Below are positions 58,941-64,000 of a DNA stretch of 64,000 nucleotides, one piece after another (positions within the stretch are counted from its first letter, which is position 1; every line of letters starts with the position of its first letter). The DNA is from Bagarius yarrelli (taxonomy: Eukaryota; Chordata; Actinopteri; Siluriformes; Sisoridae), in NCBI GenBank assembly GCA_005784505.1, contig VCAZ01000027.1, positions 111,001 through 175,000 on the forward strand, given 5' to 3'. The notes under the pieces were generated by a model. That model made no database searches. It was given only the letters and a program-made list of their open reading frames with translations, and was not told where the DNA came from. A program made the translations under genes and the position numbers.

Positions 58941-59716
58941 TACAGAATCATGTACAGAATTGTTTCGAGTTAGATTATGATTATCACAGCCGAAGTTACA
59001 ACATAAATATAAAGTAAATCTCTTGTTAACTTGCATAATACTTTGCAGGTACAAGCCATGTCCCTGTGTCTGCCTTTGTTTATATTGAGGCCAAAACTAC
59101 TGCGTCTCTGAACTGTCATACACACCAGTCAGGTTAACAGAGATTTTCAGATGCTTTTAAGCTCCTTTTAGCAAAATGGCATGAGCTGATGCCGAGCATG
59201 CCGAGCTGATGAATATTACTGCTTTAACCCTTAAAAAAGGGGAAAAGAAATAATAGCTATTGTGTCCTGATGTTCTGCTGTACGGCTGAGGGCTCAAGGA
59301 TCAACTCAGTAACCCGCAGTGGGACTATTACTGCAAATTGAAAAGCCAAGCAGCAAATCATGACCGATCCCCGAAGTTATTAGCATTCTAATGTGCATTC
59401 CCCTTCCTGCATGTACACATTTGTCCACCTTACAGAATAAAGCAAGCTTTAAAACTGTACATCGAATATCCTATTAAAAACATGTCATTGCTCTGTATTC
59501 GTAGGACACAGACTGCAAATGTAAGCAACAGATCAATTTCTGTGCAATCAGCTAAAAGCTCCCAGTAGCAACGCAATGAGCTTCAAATTAAATAACGGAA
59601 TCCTGCGTCTTGTCATGATCTAATCTAAAAAAGCGCTCACTGGAATGTGCTTAAAAGTGCAACACTCTCTTCTTCATCATTATCTCAGAGCACCCCCCCC
59701 CCTTTCTGGAAGCATG

Positions 59717-59741
59717 CACACACACTCACACACACACACAA
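59717..59741 (+). repeat. (CA)n microsatellite
   Basis: CACACACACTCACACACACACACA. Confidence 0.9.
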
Positions 59742-59894
59742 CACAGTTGAGGATAAACACCAGACAGAGCATCACCTATTCAGTTCAAAGGCAAGTTATC
59801 ATTCTGACTGATAACATTAAAGCGCAACTGTAGAGAAAGATATTCAATGTTTACACGTTTTCACTGTTCCACATCGCTGATCTATCATTTCCTC

Positions 59895-59919
59895 TGTGTG
59901 TGTGTGTGTGTGTGTGTGA
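59895..59919 (+). repeat. (GT)n microsatellite
   Basis: About 12 units. Confidence 0.95.
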
Positions 59920-60276
59920 AATCTCAAAGCAATGCACTCACCGGCAGCCTTCTTTCGACTGCAGCACTGTGTCCTTTGAGGATGTCTGCGCTCCTGTCTC
60001 CTTGCACATGTGTGTGTGCATGCATATAACATACAGACAGGCACTGCTTAATGTCCCCATGCCTTTCTCTCACTGCCCCTTCTAGACTCCATAAAAATAT
60101 GTTCTAGCGTCCTCTAGGAACCGAGCAAACATGCAAAAAAATCAAAGAGGCTATGGCAGACCACCCTGAGTGAGAATCTTAAAGAGACAACAGCCCATTT
60201 AGCAAAAAGTCATACGCATGCCCTGAAAAAAAGGCAAAAGCTTAAAGCGTTTGCCCTTCACACCACTGAAACTTAC

Positions 60277-60560
60277 GTTCAAGCAGTGACATTAGGAATC
60301 AAGAGGAGTAGAAACTCGTTCAGTGGTATTCACCTTCCATCATTCCTTCACATCCTTCACCTCTCCGTCTCTCCGTCCTCTCTGATTGCTCCTTGTATCT
60401 ATTGCTCAGTCTTGCTCCAGCCCGCCACCCGGGGAGGCGTTCACCGTGACGACACTCCGAGGATTTCCTTTTGTTCTTTAGATAGACCCCAGCTACTCCA
60501 TGCTAGCCTGATCCCTCTCTCTCCCTCCCTCCGTAACACACTCAGAGCTGTGCTATTATT
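60277..60560 (-). promoter_or_regulatory. dgkh: Possible internal first exon/promoter of dgkh
   Basis: Minus-strand segment ending in a near-consensus donor GCTTGAAC|GTAAGT (GT at 60276-60275), with a local CpG cluster (CCTCGGAGTGTCGTCACGG and CCCCGGGTGGCGGG near 60420-60465). It has only very short ORFs, as 5' UTR often does. Spliced to 52353, the first usable in-frame start would be the Met of KEMEDW, giving a form without an intact PH domain. The 5' limit is arbitrary. Confidence 0.3.
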
Positions 60561-61522
60561 AGAAACAGAGGGGAAGAAAGCCTAGCTACAATAAATAAGG
60601 GCCTGCAGTAAAATTCTCCTGACAGAGGAACTGCTGAACGTGTACCCCTATCATTTTCAACAAGAGAGCAGTGGAAAAGAAATATAGCTTTAGAAAAAAA
60701 CCAACAACACGTAGCTTTATGTTATTATATTAAAATAGCTATTTGCCCTAAGGGGCACGAGGCTAAATTATTCATTAGGAAGTGTAACACATCACTTAGA
60801 CATCATTAGTGTTTTCACAGCTTTCTGAGAGAAAAGATGCAGCCATGATGGCTAGAGTTGGACTAAACACAGGAAATCACTGTAGAAGCCTACACCTCAT
60901 TTTAGACACACTTACACATGTGTATTAAATCTAAGGGACTGTTTTTACAAAATACCATCACGCCGAGTGATCCGAAAACATCCTCATTGAAGCACTAAGA
61001 GCACCGCTGCTATGAAGAACCCCTTAATTCTGCTCTGAGCTTCCATGTCTTTTTATAGGCATGCCTGAGGAGCACGGCAATATTAAAAGGCCAGCGCTAC
61101 GCTTAATCGCAGCGAACTTCTTGAGTTTGTTCGCATTCATACACACTGACACGTGGAAAAATGCACTAATGGATACATGAATGGATGTCGCTGTAACAAA
61201 ACTGTACGTGTCACCCGGCTAGCTTACATTTGCTACTCTTAGCTGTGTGCTGTGTTTTGTATCAAGAGTAGTTACATAGTTACAAGCACAGTCAAGCAAC
61301 ATTAATGCATAATTAAGGTTCTGTAAACAATAGGGAGAAGAAACAATACACAAAATAATGAAGTTTGTTTTATTAGTGTAATTAGAGACAGCATTTTGGT
61401 TTAAGTTTAAATATTTGGTGAGTTATATTTACTATAGATTTTAATAAAGTCTGTGATGTACCAAGCTGATCGTCAGACTTAATAAGTACACAGTTACTGA
61501 CACCAGTAGCGATGGCTAAAAT

Positions 61523-61712
61523 GGGGGAAGTGGTAGCACCGTGGTTAAGTTGTTTGACTGCTAATTGGGGGAGCGCGGTTTAACTCTCAGCACCTCCAAG
61601 TTACCACTGCTGCGCCCCTGAGCAAGACCCTTAACCCCTAATTGCTTAGTTGTATAAAAGAGATAAAAAAAAGCTTATCTGCCAAATGCTGTGAATGAAA
61701 ATGTAAAATGTA
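61523..61712 (+). repeat. SINE family A, copy 12 (plus sense)
   Basis: GGGGAAGTGGTAGCACCGTGGTTAAG head to GCCAAATGCTGTGAATG tail; box B decayed (GGTTTAACTCTC). Confidence 0.8.
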
Positions 61713-61714
61713 AT

Positions 61715-62165
61715 AGACACCTGACCATCACACCCATATGTGGATCTTCCTTAAAGGTTCTCCAAGATGCCAGCATTAAGACTTTTCTCCTTTACTGGAA
61801 CTAAACAGCACAGAGATGCAGTTACGGTTCTGGGTTGTTAAAAAGGAAACCAAACTTCTTAATCTGGGGCATGCAAACTTCACTGTGCTGTTATTTCACA
61901 TAAGATGAATAGCATTTACAAAGTTGTTCCAAACTGTTACAGCCTCTAAGCACAAAATAAACTCTATTAAAACAGCCAGGATTTGTGTGGAAGGATCAGG
62001 CTTTTACAGAGCCCTGACCTTCAACCCCACAACCTTCTGGCCTGACATCAGTGCTTGACCCCACAAATGCTGTTGTAGCTGATTGGAGAAAACTTCTTAG
62101 CCACAAAATCTGGACAGCCTTACCAGAATGTACTTCACCAAAGAGACAATATCTATAGCAGTTAT
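61715..62165 (+). mobile_element. Tc1-like non-autonomous element, copy 4
   Basis: Starts GACACCTGACCATCACACCCATATGTGG. The middle has CAGCATTAAGACTTTTCTCC; the right part has ACATCAGTGCTTGACCCCACAAATGC. Confidence 0.7.
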
Positions 62166-62186
62166 GTTATATGTTATATAAATGTT

Positions 62187-62351
62187 ACATTTATGCCATT
62201 TGGCATACACCCTTTCCAAAGCGACCTACATTTATTTTTTTAACCATCTGAGCACTTATGGACCTTGCTCAAGGGTACACAGGTGGCAGCTTGGAAGCAA
62301 TCCCATAATCTACCGATCGGCTGTCCGACAACCTTAACCACTGAGCTACTT
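62187..62351 (-). repeat. SINE family A, copy 13
   Basis: CATTTATGCCATTTGGCATACACCC to ACAACCTTAACCACTGAGCTAC. Confidence 0.78.
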
Positions 62352-62508
62352 TATCTACCTCATGTTTAACAAGTGCATGTGGGTGTGACTGGTCAGGTGA
62401 CCCCCCCAACCTTTGGCTGTATAGTCTGTGCTTTAAGCAGTATCCTGGTGCTGTGTCTAAGTAAAAGCCTGCTTGGCTGTAAATGCTACATCAACGACAG
62501 CTGCTTAC

Positions 62509-62589
62509 CGTGAAACTGTTGTTGACATTCTTTGTGCTTGATTCAGCAACACTGGCATCGGAGAGGTCCACCTCGTCGAAGATAAGGGA
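62509..62589 (-). CDS. dgkh: dgkh coding exon, middle of PH domain
   Basis: 81 bp, phase 0/0, residues 1-27 of the in-window protein. SLIFDEVDLSDASVAESSTK then NVNNSFT matches the PH-domain strand region of DGK eta. Acceptor GTCCTCTACAG, donor ACG|GTAAGC. The exon before it (first PH strands) was not found in 62590-64000. Confidence 0.96.
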
Positions 62590-62599
62590 CTGTAGAGGA

Positions 62600-63755
62600 C
62601 AGAAAAGAAAATAGTACACATTGCATGACAGTGTTGCGACACCTCGACAGCTTCTAGTCCAGTTTTAAGAAGTAAAAACTAGCAAAAATCAACCTGGTTT
62701 CACTGAAAGCTGTTGCTTGTCAATGTGCTTTATTCTTATCCTCTTCATGGACATGGGGTGTACATGATTTAACAGCATGAGTTCATACGGGGAAGTCTTC
62801 CTAACAGCTGTGCAGGCTTGAAGCGTGGAAGGAAAGCAATGAACAAGAACGAGCATGAGACATGTGGGCATTCACACGACCTTCAGTGTTCGGCTGTGCC
62901 GCATTATGCTTTAGAGAAGCTCCGAGATCTCCATGAGGCAACAAAGAACCACCTGAAATATCAACCCAAAGGCTTTCAATTAACGTCGGGTCATTTTACA
63001 GTACCTAATCTGCATTCAAGTGCTGATTGGCAGATATTAAACTAAGTGATGACTGTGTACTTGGGAAGTGTAAGCAGTGTGACATCCTGTTTATGATATG
63101 ATCTGCAGGCTTGGCTTGCATCTAGTAGAGAGAATGATGGTTAAGTGTTGGCTGGCTGGACTAGGTCTGTAATGTCTGTTGGAGAGCAGGGTGTTATGCC
63201 AACACAAACAGAGCCTCCAGATGCTCAGTTACTTCATTTGTGCCTGTGAGGTCACTGTTAGGACTCTTCCTCTTTTACAATCATAGCTTCTTTTACTAGG
63301 CAGAACAATTTTTGATTGCATCTATGAGCCTGAGATATAAACCTTTTTTCCAATTCATAACTCAAGAGGGTGTTTGAATGCCATCCTTAACCCGTGGGTC
63401 AAAGCAGGACGCTGCTATTTCCATATGAATGACATACATGGTGGAGACAGCGAGGACACACTGAATGGCTGACTGTCTTTAGCCTCCTCAATTTGGCGGA
63501 GTCACACAGAGTGGATTCCGTTACGAGATTAGTTTAAACAGTCTCTCCTTTCAGACAAAGCACAGTGACACACAAGGCCCAAATTTCCACAACACTTCTC
63601 TTCTTTTTTGCTTATGCCGACACGACCACAGCAATGATATGATGTTCTCAACCATTGCGCAGTTCACATCCCGGCTCAGCCACAATGGGGAGAACAGGCA
63701 TCCTGAATGATGCCACAGTGCACGGATTAGCCAAATGAATGGAGCGAATAACAAT
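62600..63755. other. dgkh: dgkh upstream intron, nothing recognised
   Basis: No PH-domain start exon or known repeat. Open frames are short and uninformative. Confidence 0.5.
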
Positions 63756-63759
63756 CAGT

Positions 63760-64000
63760 AATCTCAGCTAGAAAAGGGGAGGAAGAGAAGGAGAAATATC
63801 CAATGCCAGAACGGAGGCTCCTGCTGCAGTTGCTGCTAACCCGAATCGCCACCAAACCTTCCTCCGATCCGCTGGCACCCAGAGCGGGAGGTGGGAGGCG
63901 AGCGCCGGACCAGCAGACGGACAGAACCCTCCAACACACGCGGCTACGCGAGACCCGATACTGCCAGCGGGCCAGCACGCCACCCGTCTACCACAGGGCA
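63760..64000. promoter_or_regulatory. GC-rich CpG block at window edge
   Basis: Sharp rise in GC and CpG (for example GAGCGGGAGGTGGGAGGCGAGCGCCGG near 63890). This is the most CpG-island-like stretch in the window. It may be a dgkh promoter/first-exon area or an unrelated upstream element. A plus-strand frame stays open from the ATG at 63803 to the window end, but its composition suggests chance. Confidence 0.35.

Larger units (their letters stand above)
27128..62589 (-). other. dgkh: dgkh gene span (5' end outside window)
   Basis: Type II diacylglycerol kinase eta, which phosphorylates diacylglycerol to phosphatidic acid with ATP and supports Ras/Raf/ERK signalling. 27 coding exons sum to 3393 nt, exactly 1130 codons plus stop, with all phases agreeing. 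Order of domains in the in-window protein: PH (residues 1-62, first strands missing), C1a (about 63-142), C1b (about 143-204), catalytic part 1 (about 224-383), acidic linker (about 384-620), catalytic accessory part (about 621-950), linker, SAM (about 1060-1130). Human DGK eta-2 has about 1220 residues, so roughly 90-100 N-terminal residues lie right of 64000. The closest alternative is the paralogue dgkd; the akap11 neighbour favours dgkh. Confidence 0.9.

Noticed and set aside
62600..64000. dgkh first coding exon(s)
   Set aside because: No frame resembling the first PH strands with splice borders. Taken to be right of the window.

Overview
This window is vertebrate, almost certainly teleost fish, nuclear DNA. 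It is AT-rich and has small exons with GT-AG borders. It is full of fish-type interspersed repeats: tRNA-derived SINEs, decayed Tc1-type transposases, a decayed LINE, MITEs and many simple repeats. The lineage below teleost is a guess; the SINE types would fit an otophysan such as a catfish or characin. Nothing bacterial or viral was seen.

Two protein genes lie head-to-tail on the minus strand. (1) akap11 (A-kinase anchoring protein 11, AKAP220): ten coding exons were placed from the start codon at 12971 down to 413, joining in one frame for 1768 codons. A 4231-bp exon at 3536-7766 carries most of the protein. The last coding exon lies beyond the left edge. A probable untranslated first exon sits at about 21008-21113 in a CpG-richer block. 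(2) dgkh (diacylglycerol kinase eta): 27 coding exons from 62589 down to the stop at 27128-27130, joining in one frame for 1130 codons plus stop. They encode most of the PH domain, two C1 domains, the split catalytic domain with its acidic insert, and the C-terminal SAM domain. The first exon(s), encoding the N terminus and first PH strands, lie beyond the right edge. The likely 3' UTR runs to about 23465.

The order dgkh then akap11 on the same strand matches human chromosome 13q14.11, so this is conserved microsynteny. AKAP11 tethers PKA (and binds GSK3 and PP1) and can be removed by autophagy. DGK eta turns diacylglycerol into phosphatidic acid. Both genes have been linked to bipolar disorder in humans.

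Layout: 1-13002 akap11 coding part; 13003-21007 akap11 first intron, packed with repeats (LINE, two Tc1 remnants, MITE, SINEs and a near-perfect 51-bp-arm palindrome); 21114-23465 intergenic; 23466-27127 probable dgkh 3' UTR; 27128-62589 dgkh exons and introns; 62590-64000 dgkh upstream intron ending in a GC-rich CpG block. Points most worth a second look: a possible unrecognised 232-bp exon at 55587-55818, a possible internal promoter/first exon of dgkh ending at 60277, an overlapping upstream ORF in akap11, a mariner-type MITE carrying telomere repeats, and the palindrome at 20153-20277. Exon borders were read by eye from splice sites, frame and remembered family sequence; no alignment was run.
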